Origin: Roseicyclus marinus
Lineage (GTDB): Bacteria > Pseudomonadota > Alphaproteobacteria > Rhodobacterales > Rhodobacteraceae
Direction: 5' to 3'
NCBI RefSeq assembly: GCF_030163795.1
Contig: NZ_JASJOF010000006.1
Coordinates: 234,665 to 298,664, forward strand
DNA length: 64,000 nucleotides
Shown: positions 46,238-55,021 of the stretch, piece after piece
How the letters are laid out: every line of letters begins with the position of its first letter
Position numbering within the stretch: position 1 is the first letter of the stretch
Position numbers and translations under genes: made by a program
The notes under the pieces: model-generated
Told to the model about the DNA's origin: nothing
Database searches by the model: none
What the model saw: only the letters and a program-made list of their open reading frames with translations

Positions 46238-46759
46238 TCAGACGTAATCCCAGCTGCGTACCTCGACGGCCATCTTGCCGCGCGGCCCATCTACGACCTT
46301 GATCGCGACGGCCTCACCCGGCTGCAGGTCCGCAAGCCCGAACCGGCGCAGCACCTCGACATGAACGAACACATCCTCGGGATAGCCGAAAACATTGGCA
46401 AACCCAAAACCTTTCGCCTTGTCGAACCATTTCACCCGCGCCGCGAGAAAGGGAACATCCGGAATGGGCTCGGCCGCCTCTCCCTCATACCCCTCAAGGT
46501 CCTCGGGCGGCTCTATTTCCAGCACCTCGACAGCCTGAATGCCACGGGGGGTCTCTTGGGCAACGATCATGATCCGCGCGTCTTCCGCGACAGACCCCTG
46601 GCCGAAATTCCGCAGCACGTTCGCGTGCAGCAAAATGTCGGGCCCGCCCTCATCGTTCAAAACAAAGCCAAAGCCCTTACCAGCATCAAACCACTTCACG
46701 CGCCCCCGTATCGTTGCAGGCGCGGCCTCCGTCACATCGGCCATCTTGACATACCCCAT
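46238..46759 (-). CDS. Cold-shock protein with two cold-shock domains
   Basis: A 173-residue protein with duplicated OB-fold cold-shock domains that bind single-stranded RNA/DNA. The first (about residues 17-80) has RGRVKWFDAGKGFGFVLND and DILLHANVL; the second (about 105-170) has ARVKWFDKAKGFGFANVFG and DVFVHVEVL, both keeping RNP1- and RNP2-like aromatic motifs. An acidic linker joins them. Most bacterial cold-shock proteins have one domain; the double form is common in alphaproteobacteria. An unusually AT-rich region with two inverted repeats lies upstream. Confidence 0.93.
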   Translation of the reverse strand: MGYVKMADVTEAAPATIRGRVKWFDAGKGFGFVLNDEGGPDILLHANVLRNFGQGSVAEDARIMIVAQETPRGIQAVEVLEIEPPEDLEGYEGEAAEPIPDVPFLAARVKWFDKAKGFGFANVFGYPEDVFVHVEVLRRFGLADLQPGEAVAIKVVDGPRGKMAVEVRSWDYV

Positions 46760-46816
46760 GGCGTAAACTCGCGTATCTCGTCCCGCTCCTAGAATTGGCG
46801 CGGGCGCGCGTCGCGC

Positions 46817-46875
46817 ACAAGTATAAAATTCATTTATTTGTCATATACTTGCAAATTCACGTTTCGTGAATTCGC
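46817..46875 (-). promoter_or_regulatory. AT-rich promoter region of the cold-shock gene with two inverted repeats
   Basis: Repeat 1: CAAGTATA (46818-46825) and TATACTTG (46844-46851), perfect 8-base arms 18 bases apart. Repeat 2: AATTCACG-TTT-CGTGAATT (46854-46872), perfect. The stretch is far richer in A and T than the rest of the window. On the minus strand TATACT could serve as a -10 box. Repeat 2 could be an operator, a leader hairpin or a terminator for neither gene, as pdxH runs the same way and starts beyond it. Confidence 0.55.
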
Positions 46876-46907
46876 AGAATTCCTGACCTTCTAGCTAGGG
46901 AAAGGTT

Positions 46908-47528
46908 TCAGGGGTTCAGCCGCTGCACCGACCAGTCGGCATCGGCCTCCGCCCGCGTCCAGCGAAACCGGTCATGCAGCCGGAAGGCCCCATCGGCCCA
47001 AAACTCGATCTCGACCGGCGTGATCCGGAACCCGCCCCAATGCGGCGGGCGTGCCGGGTTGGGACCGTGCTGCGCCGTTACACGCGCCACTTCCGCGACC
47101 AGCGCACCGCGCCCGGACAGCGGCGTCGATTGCCGCGAGGCCCAGGCCCCCAACCGGCTCTTGAGCGAGCGCGAGGCGAAATAGGCATCCGCCTTCGGCC
47201 CGTCCTCGCGCGTCACCAGCCCCCGCACCCGAAGCTGCCGGTGCAGCGATTTCCAATGCATGACAAAGGCCGCCTTGCCCGACGCGCTGATCTCTCGGCC
47301 CTTCGCGCTCTCGTAATTGGTGTAGAAGACAAAGGCCCCCTTGCCCGCGCCCTCGGCCTCGATGTCCTTCAACAAGACCATGCGCACATTGGGCAGCCCA
47401 TCGGCATCAACGCTGGCCAGCGCGATCGCGTTGGGGTCGTTGGGTTCGCTCGCCTCGGCCTCCTTGAGCCAAGCCTGCGCGATCACGAAAGGATCCTCGC
47501 CCGCGAAAATACCGCCCCTGTCGCTCAT
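46908..47528 (-). CDS. pdxH: Pyridoxamine 5'-phosphate oxidase
   Basis: PdxH makes pyridoxal 5'-phosphate from the pyridoxine or pyridoxamine phosphates with FMN and oxygen. The 206-residue protein has [48 protein letters not shown] and the C-terminal [12 protein letters not shown] followed by WSVQRLNP, the usual FMN- and PLP-binding ends. It is divergent from fabI. Confidence 0.95.
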   Translation of the reverse strand: MSDRGGIFAGEDPFVIAQAWLKEAEASEPNDPNAIALASVDADGLPNVRMVLLKDIEAEGAGKGAFVFYTNYESAKGREISASGKAAFVMHWKSLHRQLRVRGLVTREDGPKADAYFASRSLKSRLGAWASRQSTPLSGRGALVAEVARVTAQHGPNPARPPHWGGFRITPVEIEFWADGAFRLHDRFRWTRAEADADWSVQRLNP

Positions 47529-47676
47529 TTCCTGCTCCCTCGCATGGCCTTGGGTGTCACATCATGGTGCCAAGTAGCGCCGCGACAAGCCCATGGGCAA
47601 GCCTGCCTCTCTTGAAGCCTTCCGGGCTATGGCTTACGAGACCGGGAAAAGCATCGCGGCAGATACGGGGGCACCG

Positions 47677-48489
47677 ATGGGTTTGATGACGGGCAAACGC
47701 GGGCTCATCATGGGTCTGGCGAATGATAAATCCATCGCCTGGGGCATCGCCAAGGCGCTTGCCGCCGAGGGCGCGGAACTGGCCTTTTCCTATCAGGGCG
47801 AGGCGCTCTTGAAGCGCGTGCAGCCCTTGGCCGAAAGCCTCGGCTCCTCGCTCATGGTGCCGTGCGACGTGGGCGACGAGGCCTCGCTCGACGCGCTCTT
47901 CGACACGCTCAAATCCGAATGGGGCAGCCTCGATTTCGTGGTCCACGCCATCGGCTTCTCCGACAAGAACGAACTGCGCGGCCGGTACGTCGAAACCAGC
48001 CCCGCGAATTTCGCGATGACCATGAACATCTCGGTCTATTCCTTCACCGCCGTCTGCCAGCGCGCGGAAAAGATGATGCCCAATGGCGGCAGCCTGCTGA
48101 CCCTCACCTATTACGGCGCCGAAAAGGTCATGCCGCATTACAACGTCATGGGCGTGGCCAAGGCGGCGCTCGAGGCCTCCGTGATGTATCTGGCCGAGGA
48201 TCTGGGCCGCGACGGCATCCGCGTCAACGCGATCTCGGCGGGCACGATCAAGACGCTGGCGGCCTCGGGCATCGGCGATTTCCGCTACATCCTGAAGTGG
48301 AACGAATACAACTCGCCGCTTCGGCGCACCGTGACCCAAGACGAGGTGGGCCAATCCGCCCTTTACCTCCTCTCCGACATGTCCAGCGCCGTCACCGGCG
48401 AGGTGCTGCACGTCGATGCGGGCTATCACGTCATCGGCATGAAGAACCCCGAGGCGCCCGATCTCAGCCTCGACAAAAAGGAAGCCTGA
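47677..48489 (+). CDS. fabI: Enoyl-ACP reductase (NADH) FabI
   Basis: FabI reduces enoyl-ACP in the last step of each fatty acid elongation cycle. The 270-residue SDR protein has [36 protein letters not shown], the catalytic Tyr-x6-Lys in [20 protein letters not shown], and [14 protein letters not shown] chose the ATG at 47677 because it matches family length; in-frame ATGs at 47593 and 47629 would add 28 or 16 residues. It is followed 4 bases later by the phosphoribosyltransferase gene. Confidence 0.92.
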   Translation: MGLMTGKRGLIMGLANDKSIAWGIAKALAAEGAELAFSYQGEALLKRVQPLAESLGSSLMVPCDVGDEASLDALFDTLKSEWGSLDFVVHAIGFSDKNELRGRYVETSPANFAMTMNISVYSFTAVCQRAEKMMPNGGSLLTLTYYGAEKVMPHYNVMGVAKAALEASVMYLAEDLGRDGIRVNAISAGTIKTLAASGIGDFRYILKWNEYNSPLRRTVTQDEVGQSALYLLSDMSSAVTGEVLHVDAGYHVIGMKNPEAPDLSLDKKEA

Positions 48490-48493
48490 CGCC

Positions 48494-49015
48494 ATGATCA
48501 CGCCCCTCCCCCATGAAAAGGGCTTTCACGTCAGCTGGGACCAGCTGCACCGCGACGCGCGCGCGCTGGCTTGGCGTCTCGACAAGCGCGGCCCGGGCGA
48601 AGATGGCGCATGGCGCGCGGTCGTAGCCATCACGCGGGGCGGCATGGCACCCGCGATGATCGTTGCGCGCGAACTCGACATCCGCACCGTCGACACGATC
48701 AGCGTGAAATCCTACCACGCCGGCGGCGGCAAGGCCGACAAGCAGCGCGAGGCCGAGGTGCTCAAAAGCCCCGACGCCGCCGTCATGGGCGATGGCGAGG
48801 GCGTCTTGATCGTCGACGACCTCGTCGACACCGGCAAGACGCTGGAACTGGTGCGCCAGCTCTACCCCAAGGCGCATTTCGCCACGATCTACGCCAAGCC
48901 CAAGGGTGAGCCGATGGTCGACACTTTCATCACCGGCGTCAGCCAGGACACCTGGATCTTCTTCCCTTGGGATATGGCGCTGCAATACGTCGAACCCTAT
49001 CGCGGCAAGGATTGA
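48494..49015 (+). CDS. gpt: Xanthine phosphoribosyltransferase (Gpt type)
   Basis: A 173-residue purine-salvage enzyme that converts xanthine and guanine to the nucleotides with PRPP. The PRPP-binding motif is [34 protein letters not shown] at the N-terminus and [19 protein letters not shown] are typical of the enterobacterial-type Gpt. The C-terminal [12 protein letters not shown] closes the base-binding pocket. It forms a pair with fabI and converges with the Hint-domain gene. Confidence 0.93.
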   Translation: MITPLPHEKGFHVSWDQLHRDARALAWRLDKRGPGEDGAWRAVVAITRGGMAPAMIVARELDIRTVDTISVKSYHAGGGKADKQREAEVLKSPDAAVMGDGEGVLIVDDLVDTGKTLELVRQLYPKAHFATIYAKPKGEPMVDTFITGVSQDTWIFFPWDMALQYVEPYRGKD

Positions 49016-49050
49016 GGGGCAGCCAAACCGCCCCCGATCCGCGTCTTGGT

Positions 49051-50172
49051 TCAAGCCAGCTGAACCGCCGCCGCCATGCGCGGCGGCTCCTGCGCCACCA
49101 ACCACCGGGCCTGCCGTGGCTCCAGCGCAAGGCGCGCCTTGCGCGGGCGGCGCTGCGGCACGAACACTTCCGGGAAGATGCGGCACAATTCGGCGCGCGC
49201 CTCCTGCGGCAGGTTCCGGATCGCTTCGCGCCCGGTGTACAGGCTCTCGCTCAGCATCCCGTTCACCTCAAGGATCTCGTGCCGGTCGAGCAGCAGGTGA
49301 TGATAGGTGACCTCGGTGATGGCGTCATCGAGGTAAACGCCCGGCAGCCGCGTCAGGCTTAGTGCCGGAACAAGGATTTCCCCCGTATCGAACAGTCGCC
49401 GCACCCTGTCCGAGGCGATCAGGATCCGGTGCTGGCGCGACACGCGCAACGTCTCTGACGGGATCCGGTCGCCCAGCGCGCCTTGCGTGATCACCACGGG
49501 CCGCAGCCTGGGATCACCGGCCAAGGCGCTGGCCCGCAGCGTCCGGGCGTGGATCCAGCGGATCGGCTGAAACCCGTTGTCGGCCGTCCAGACCCTGTCA
49601 CCCACCTTCAGCGTCTCGATCGGGCGCGGCCCCCGCTCGGTGCGCACCATCGCCCCATCCGTATAGCAGATCGGCGCATAGGCATCGTAATGCTCGGCGA
49701 TATTCACCCAATCATAGGTATTCTGCTCGGTCCCGATGACCTCGATCGTGGCGATGGGCCGGTTCTGGTTCAGGAAACCGGCCATGATCGCGTCGCCGAA
49801 ATCGAACAGGATCTGGTTGTTGTCCAGAACCATCACGTCCAACGTCACGGTATCCGACGTGCCATCCATGTAGGTGACACGCGATTGCACCTCGATACTG
49901 AACTGCAACAAACCCGATGTCCCCGGCAGGGTATTTCCCGGCTCGGCGGTATATTGCTCCGCGGGCTCGGCGGCGCTGAAATCCGAAAACTGCCCGTTGC
50001 CCGAGGTGTCGGAGAACGTGCCTGTCGTCGATTCCGCCACATGCGTCGCAGTGCCCGACGTGTCGTTGCCGTTGAAATTGTAGATGTTCCCGCTGAGCTG
50101 GGTGATCACGAGGCTTGATCCATCCCAAGCCTCGTTGGTGAGAATGACGAAATTGTCGGTAATGTTCACCAT
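49051..50172 (-). CDS. Hint-domain protein without RTX repeats
   Basis: A 373-residue protein. Residues 1 to about 165 form a polar, Thr/Asn/Ser-rich beta-type region (ILTNEAWDGSSLVITQLSG). A Hint (hedgehog/intein, Hint_2-like) domain begins at Cys169 (APICYTDGAMVRTERG), continues with LKVGDRVWTADNGFQPIRW and the histidine block VSRQHRILIASDRVRRL, and ends near residue 335. The same blocks occur in the RTX protein at 61 kb. In inteins the Cys starts self-cleavage; whether this family cleaves is not established. A clear 230-base upstream gap holds the promoter. No signal peptide was seen. Confidence 0.85.
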   Translation of the reverse strand: MVNITDNFVILTNEAWDGSSLVITQLSGNIYNFNGNDTSGTATHVAESTTGTFSDTSGNGQFSDFSAAEPAEQYTAEPGNTLPGTSGLLQFSIEVQSRVTYMDGTSDTVTLDVMVLDNNQILFDFGDAIMAGFLNQNRPIATIEVIGTEQNTYDWVNIAEHYDAYAPICYTDGAMVRTERGPRPIETLKVGDRVWTADNGFQPIRWIHARTLRASALAGDPRLRPVVITQGALGDRIPSETLRVSRQHRILIASDRVRRLFDTGEILVPALSLTRLPGVYLDDAITEVTYHHLLLDRHEILEVNGMLSESLYTGREAIRNLPQEARAELCRIFPEVFVPQRRPRKARLALEPRQARWLVAQEPPRMAAAVQLA

Positions 50173-50367
50173 GGCTCAATCCAATACTGTCTTACGCATC
50201 CCGGCTCGAACACGTGCCGGTATCCCGTCGCGGCAGATGCACGGATCATGCCGTGGGCCACGACCGGGCACGGCACCTGCTGCATTATCAAGAACGGCAT
50301 GTATGAAGATTGCTTTACTGCCGCGGCGGAAAACCCGCTCCGCCACCCGTGCCCAGCCGCAAGGCGC

Positions 50368-50384
50368 GGGGTCTCATAGACCCC
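50368..50384 (-). terminator. Possible terminator after aroB
   Basis: Perfect 7-base arms GGGGTCT and AGACCCC with a 3-base loop lie 19 bases beyond the aroB stop. There is no T-tract, so a terminator role is tentative. Confidence 0.45.
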
Positions 50385-50402
50385 CCGCCGGCCGCACCCG
50401 AT

Positions 50403-51512
50403 TTAGCGGCCCAGCGCCTCGTCCAGCAGCGCGCGCACGTCTTGCCCCGGCACATCCCCCGCAACAAACGCCTCCCCGATCCCCCGCGCAAGGATGAACC
50501 GCAGCCTGCCGTCCACCACCTTCTTGTCCTGCCCCATCAGGCCTATCAGCGCCTCGGCATCCGGCAGATCACCGGGGATCTGCGACAGGTCGCGCTTCAT
50601 CCCCATCTCGGCCAGATGCGCCCTCACCCGGCTCGGATCCTCCTGCGCGCACAGCCCCAGCCGCGCCGACAGGCCAAAGGCCAGCGCGCAGCCGATCGCC
50701 ACCCCCTCGCCATGCAAAAGCCGGTCGGAATAGCCCGTCGCCGCCTCCAGCGCATGACCAAAGGTATGGCCAAGGTTCAAGAGCGCCCGGTCGCCCTGTT
50801 CCGTCTCGTCGCGCACGACGATATCGGCCTTCATCTGCACCGATCTGCGCACCGCCTCGGCCCGCAGATCCGCATCCCCCGCCGCCAGCGCGGGCCCATG
50901 TCGCTCCAGCCAGTCAAAGAACCCGGCATCGCCCAACAGCCCGTATTTCACCACCTCGCCATATCCCGCGAGGAAATCCCGCGCCTCAAGCGTTCCCAGC
51001 ACCTCGATATCGGCCAGAACGAGGCTTGGTTGATGAAACGCGCCCACAAGGTTCTTGCCCTGCGCGGTGTTGATCCCGGTCTTGCCGCCCACCGAACTGT
51101 CCACCTGCGCCAAAAGCGAGGTGGGCACCTGCACGAACCGCACGCCCCGCCGCAGGATCGCCGCGGCAAAGCCGACCAGATCGCCGATCACGCCGCCGCC
51201 AAAGGCCACGACCACGTCGCGCCGCTCCACGCGCTCTTCCAACAGCCATTCCACAACCCGGATCAGGTGCGGCCAGCTTTTCGTTCCCTCGCCCGGCGGC
51301 AGCACCAGCGCGGCACTCTCGACCCCGCCCGCGCGCAACCCCGCCTGCAACGCGCCGAGGTGCAGACGCGCCACGGTCTCCTCGGTCACGATCCAGACCC
51401 GCGGCCTGCGCAACAGCGGTGCGATCTCCGCGCCCGCGCGCCCGATCAGCCCTTCGCCGATCCGCACGTCATAGGCCCGCTCGCCCAAGGCCACATGCAC
51501 GGTCACGCTCAT
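50403..51512 (-). CDS. aroB: 3-dehydroquinate synthase
   Basis: AroB closes DAHP to 3-dehydroquinate, the second shikimate step, with NAD and zinc. The 369-residue protein has PPGEGTKSWPHLIRVVEWLL, VVAFGGGVIGDLVGFAAA, PTSLLAQVDSSVGGKTGIN, the zinc-site region AGYGEVVKYGLLGD and LNLGHTFGHALEAATGY. The ATG at 51510-51512 overlaps the aroK stop as ATGA, giving a coupled aroK-aroB pair as in many proteobacteria. Confidence 0.95.
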   Translation of the reverse strand: MSVTVHVALGERAYDVRIGEGLIGRAGAEIAPLLRRPRVWIVTEETVARLHLGALQAGLRAGGVESAALVLPPGEGTKSWPHLIRVVEWLLEERVERRDVVVAFGGGVIGDLVGFAAAILRRGVRFVQVPTSLLAQVDSSVGGKTGINTAQGKNLVGAFHQPSLVLADIEVLGTLEARDFLAGYGEVVKYGLLGDAGFFDWLERHGPALAAGDADLRAEAVRRSVQMKADIVVRDETEQGDRALLNLGHTFGHALEAATGYSDRLLHGEGVAIGCALAFGLSARLGLCAQEDPSRVRAHLAEMGMKRDLSQIPGDLPDAEALIGLMGQDKKVVDGRLRFILARGIGEAFVAGDVPGQDVRALLDEALGR

Positions 51513-52093
51513 TCCCGATATCCTTCCACCGCGCCCGCCCGCGCCAGCTCCGCCAGCACCCGCTCGGCGGTATCCTCGATCGACCAATCGGGCTGCACAT
51601 GCACGGACAGGGGCGCCAGTGCATAGACCGGCGCGCGCTCGGCCAACAGCGCCGTCAGCGTCGCCTTGGGCGCCGAAGTCCGCAACAGGGGCCGTGTCGT
51701 CTTGTGGCGCACACGCGACCACAGCAATTCCAGATCCGCCTCCAGCCACAGGACAGCGGCCCGTTTTGTCAAAAGCGCGCGGTTGCCCTCCGACATCCAC
51801 GCCCCGCCCCCCGTCGACAGGATGCAGGGCTCCCCTTCCAGAAGCCGCGCGATCACCGCGCTTTCCTTCTCCCGAAAGAACGGCTCGCCGTAGCGGTCGA
51901 AGATTTCGGCGATGGTCAGCTGGCTCGAGGCCACGATCTCGGCGTCCGAGTCGCGCATCTCCACCCCCAGCCGCGTGGCCAAGGCGCGCCCCACGGCGGT
52001 CTTGCCCGCGCCCATCATGCCCACCAGCACGACAGTCCGCTTGAGCTTCGGCGCCTCGGCCTCACGCGATTGTGGCGTTGTTTCGCCCATCAT
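51509..52093 (-). CDS. aroK: Shikimate kinase
   Basis: AroK phosphorylates shikimate with ATP. The 194-residue protein has the P-loop VVLVGMMGAGKTAVGRALA, RDSDAEIVASSQLTIAEIF and GEPFFREKESAVI, and CILSTGGGAWM, all standard. Two adjacent ATG codons (52093 and 52090) are possible starts; about 17 extra residues precede the fold core. It leads the aroK-aroB pair and is divergent from the 44-residue membrane-protein gene, with 131 bases between. Confidence 0.95.
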   Translation of the reverse strand: MMGETTPQSREAEAPKLKRTVVLVGMMGAGKTAVGRALATRLGVEMRDSDAEIVASSQLTIAEIFDRYGEPFFREKESAVIARLLEGEPCILSTGGGAWMSEGNRALLTKRAAVLWLEADLELLWSRVRHKTTRPLLRTSAPKATLTALLAERAPVYALAPLSVHVQPDWSIEDTAERVLAELARAGAVEGYRE

Positions 52094-52224
52094 CCCGAAA
52101 TTTCTTCTCCCCGACTGGCGCAATCCGCCGCCGGATGCCTTATAAGGTTTCCAGAACGGCGGCAAACGCCGATCCGCGCCACCATCGCGCGGCATCATCG
52201 ACCGAGGCAAGGGGCACGAACGAC

Positions 52225-52359
52225 ATGGGGCGCATCATCCGGTTCTTCCTTCTTCTGGCCGTTTTGGCCGTCCTGGGGCTGATCGGCTATTCCTATTCCG
52301 GCTATCTCGTGCCCCAGCAGCAAACCATCACCACCCCGGTGGAGCTCGATGTCGACTAG
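52225..52359 (+). CDS. Single-span membrane protein of 44 residues
   Basis: A short gene: MGRIIRFFLLLAVLAVLGLI, then GYSYSGYLVPQQQTITTPVE and LDVD. One N-terminal hydrophobic helix of about 20 residues is followed by a polar periplasmic tail. It overlaps the next gene by 11 bases in another frame, which suggests translational coupling. A purine-rich GGCAAGGGGC lies upstream of the ATG at 52225. Similar tiny proteins at this site, between aroK and xerD, are known in relatives but have no assigned function. Confidence 0.72.
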   Translation: MGRIIRFFLLLAVLAVLGLIGYSYSGYLVPQQQTITTPVELDVD

Positions 52360-53875
52360 ACGGGCCGCCCTCGCCCTGTGGCTCTGCGCTGCCCTGCCCG
52401 CCTTGGCGCAGGACCCGCCTGACCTTGGCGACCTGCCCGCGCTCGCGCCACCCGGCTGGCTCTCCGATACGATCACCCGGCCCCATGCCGATGTCGCCAC
52501 CTCGGCGCTGCCGCCCGCCATCACGGTCATGCCCATCGGCGCGGTCGAGATCGAGGCGATCGGCCTTCTGCCGCCCGCGATCACCGGCCTGCCGCGCGAC
52601 CTCTGGGGGGCGTCCGACACCGAGACACTGACCCGGCTCTTCGGCGCGCAACCGCTGCAAGGCCTGCCCGCGATCCAGAGCTTCACCGAAACCCTCGCCC
52701 TGGCCGAGCTTGATCCACCCGCCGATGCCGACCCCGACCGCGCCGCCCTGTTTCTTGCGCGCCTCGACATGCTGCTGGCGCGCGGTGCGCTCGACCCGGC
52801 ACAGGCGCTGATCGAACGCGCCGCCCCCCGCAACCCCGAGGTCTTCCGGCGCTGGTTCGACATCTCGCTCCTGCTCGACCATCCCGAACGCGCCTGCGCA
52901 GCGATGCAGGCCAATCCCGACATCGCCCCCACCCTGCCCGCGCGCATCTTCTGCCTCGCGCGGTCGGGCGATTGGTCGGCCGCCGCCCTCACGCTCGGCA
53001 CCGGCGAGGCGCTCGGCCGCATCACCCGCGCCGAGGGCGACCTGATCGCCCGTTTCCTCGACCCCGAATTGTTCGAGGGCGAACCGCCCCTGCCCCCCGA
53101 CCCCAACCTCACCCCGCTCACGTTCCAGATGCGCTCGGCCATAGGCGAACGGCCCGCCACCACCGGCCTTCCGCTTGCCTTCGCCCATGCCGATCTGGGG
53201 GATCTGGCAGGCTGGCGCGCACAACTCGACGCGGCCGAGCGTCTGACCCGCGCGGGCGCCATCGAACCGGCGCAATGGCTCGCGATCTACACCCAGCGCG
53301 TCCCCTCCGCCTCGGGTGGCATCTGGGACCGGGTCGCGGCGCTGCAACGCTTCGACGGCGCGATCCTCGCAGGCAATCTCGTCGCCACCACCGAACACCT
53401 GCCCACCGCCTGGTCCGCGATGGAGGCGGCGGGGCTGGAGGCGGCCTTCGCCGAAACCTACGCTGATCACCTGATGCGCCTGCCCCTCACCGGCGAGGCG
53501 GGGCTCCTCGCCCGCCGCATCGCACTCCTGTCCTCGCGCTACGAACAGGTGGCCCAAACCGCCGTACCGCAAAACCCGGCCGAGGCTTTCAGCTTCGCGC
53601 TCGCCCGTGGTCAGGCCACGTCTCCCCCGCCCGACGCCGACCTTGTGGCCCGCGCCGTGGCCGATGCCTTCGCAGATAACGCCCCCGATCACCGCTACAC
53701 CTGGTTCTTGCAAAATGACCGGCTGGGCGAGGCGCTCCTGCGCGCGGCCCTCGTCCTCTCCGATCCGGCCCGCGATCCCGACGACATCACCGATGCGCTG
53801 ACCCTTTACCGCACCGTCGGGCTCGAGGATGTGGCCCGCCGTGCGGCGCTGCAACTCGTGCTGCTGCGGGGCTGA
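52349..53875 (+). CDS. Exported protein of unknown function (508 residues)
   Basis: Not recognised by name. A signal peptide (STRRAALALWLCAALPALAQ) is followed by a mostly helical, Ala/Leu-rich protein. From about residue 120 repeated helix pairs (LFLARLDMLLARGALDPAQA, LLLDHPERACAAMQANPD) resemble TPR-like or superhelical repeats without exact periodicity. It overlaps the 44-residue gene by 11 bases and ends 4 bases before xerD, so the three are probably one transcript. A periplasmic scaffold is possible but unproven. Confidence 0.75.
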   Translation: MSTRRAALALWLCAALPALAQDPPDLGDLPALAPPGWLSDTITRPHADVATSALPPAITVMPIGAVEIEAIGLLPPAITGLPRDLWGASDTETLTRLFGAQPLQGLPAIQSFTETLALAELDPPADADPDRAALFLARLDMLLARGALDPAQALIERAAPRNPEVFRRWFDISLLLDHPERACAAMQANPDIAPTLPARIFCLARSGDWSAAALTLGTGEALGRITRAEGDLIARFLDPELFEGEPPLPPDPNLTPLTFQMRSAIGERPATTGLPLAFAHADLGDLAGWRAQLDAAERLTRAGAIEPAQWLAIYTQRVPSASGGIWDRVAALQRFDGAILAGNLVATTEHLPTAWSAMEAAGLEAAFAETYADHLMRLPLTGEAGLLARRIALLSSRYEQVAQTAVPQNPAEAFSFALARGQATSPPPDADLVARAVADAFADNAPDHRYTWFLQNDRLGEALLRAALVLSDPARDPDDITDALTLYRTVGLEDVARRAALQLVLLRG

Positions 53876-53879
53876 CGCC

Positions 53880-54836
53880 ATGGCCGCCCCCGCAACCGAT
53901 CCCCGCTGGATCAGCACCTTCCTCGATGCGCAAGCCGCCGAACAAGGCGCCGCGCGCAACACGCGCCTCGCTTATGGCCGCGATCTCGTCGATGCCTCGG
54001 GCTGGCTCGTCCGGCAGGGCGCCACACTGGCCACCGCCACCCGCCCCGCGCTCGAAACCTATCTCGCCCATCTCGATGCCCAAGGGCTTGCGCCCGCCAC
54101 CCGTGCGCGCCGCCTCTCGGCCCTGAAACAGCTCTACCGCTTCGCCGTCGACGAAGGCTGGCGCGCCGACAATCCCGCCCTCCAGATCAAGGGCCCGGGC
54201 AAGACCCGCGCGCTTCCCGACACCCTCACGCTCGCCGAGGTCGACGCGCTTCTTGCCGCGGCCGAAACCCATGGCAGCAAACCCGCCGACAGGTTGCGCA
54301 ACACCTGCCTGATGCAGGTCCTCTACGCCACCGGCCTGCGCGTCAGCGAACTGGTCTCGCTGCCCGTGGCCGCCGTGCGCGGCGATCCGCAGCTTCTGCT
54401 CGTGCGCGGCAAGGGCGACAAGGACCGCATGGTCCCCCTTTCCCGACCCGCCCGCGCGGCGTTGACCGCTTGGCTTGCCCATCGCGACGCCGAGGAAGAT
54501 ACCGCCCGGACCAAAACCGGCGCGAAACCCTCGCCCTTCCTCTTTCCCTCGCGCGGGCAAAGCGGCCACCTGACCCGCATCCGCTTCTTCACGCTGATCA
54601 AGGAAATCAGCCTCGCCGCCGGCCTCGATCCCGCCCGCGTCACACCCCATACCCTCCGCCACGCCTTCGCCACCCATCTGCTGCAAAACGGCGCCGACCT
54701 GCGCGCGATCCAGACGCTTCTGGGCCATGCCGATATCGCCACGACCGAGATCTACACCCATATCCTCGACGAACGCCTCAAACGCCTCGTCCTCGAAAAC
54801 CACCCGCTCGCCACCGCCCGGCCCTCTACCCGTTGA
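53880..54836 (+). CDS. xerD: Site-specific tyrosine recombinase XerD
   Basis: XerD with XerC resolves chromosome dimers at dif near the division septum. The 318-residue protein has an N-terminal SAM-like core-binding domain (ARNTRLAYGRDLVDASGWL) and a catalytic domain with all key residues: Arg in LYATGLRVSELVSLP, Lys in GKGDKDRMVPL, HTLRHAFATHLLQNGADLR, and LGHADIATTEIYTHI with the nucleophilic Tyr. The location beside housekeeping genes argues against a phage or integron integrase. XerC versus XerD assignment is by resemblance. Confidence 0.9.
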   Translation: MAAPATDPRWISTFLDAQAAEQGAARNTRLAYGRDLVDASGWLVRQGATLATATRPALETYLAHLDAQGLAPATRARRLSALKQLYRFAVDEGWRADNPALQIKGPGKTRALPDTLTLAEVDALLAAAETHGSKPADRLRNTCLMQVLYATGLRVSELVSLPVAAVRGDPQLLLVRGKGDKDRMVPLSRPARAALTAWLAHRDAEEDTARTKTGAKPSPFLFPSRGQSGHLTRIRFFTLIKEISLAAGLDPARVTPHTLRHAFATHLLQNGADLRAIQTLLGHADIATTEIYTHILDERLKRLVLENHPLATARPSTR

Positions 54837-54864
54837 CCCCCCAGCAAGATTAACGCGCGCGCCC

Positions 54865-54953
54865 CTTCATCTTGGCCGAAAAAATCCGGGGGGAATGGCC
54901 GGAGGCCATGGGGGGCAGAGCCCCCCTATTTGGCCTCCGGGCAGAGCCCCCCT
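54865..54953 (-). repeat. Composite intergenic element, copy B (reversed)
   Basis: Read on the minus strand: a partial GGGGGGCTCTGCCC hairpin, GGAGGCC, AAATA, the complete hairpin GGGGGG-CTCTG-CCCCCC (54910-54926), the hairpin ATGGCC-TCC-GGCCAT (54895-54909), then the tail CCCCCCGGATTTTTTCGGCC and AAGATGAAG (54865-54893). The tail matches that at 60.2 kb almost base for base. It lies between xerD and the CNNM gene, oriented against both. Confidence 0.75.
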
Positions 54954-55021
54954 GCAACATCTGCACCGCCACCGCACGGGCCCATCTTGCGACAAGCCCC
55001 GCCGCACCCCATAACCACGCC

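Noticed and set aside
53880..54836. Integrase of a mobile element
   Set aside because: The recombinase has the size and motifs of XerD, lies among housekeeping genes, and there is no attachment site, tRNA or cargo beside it.
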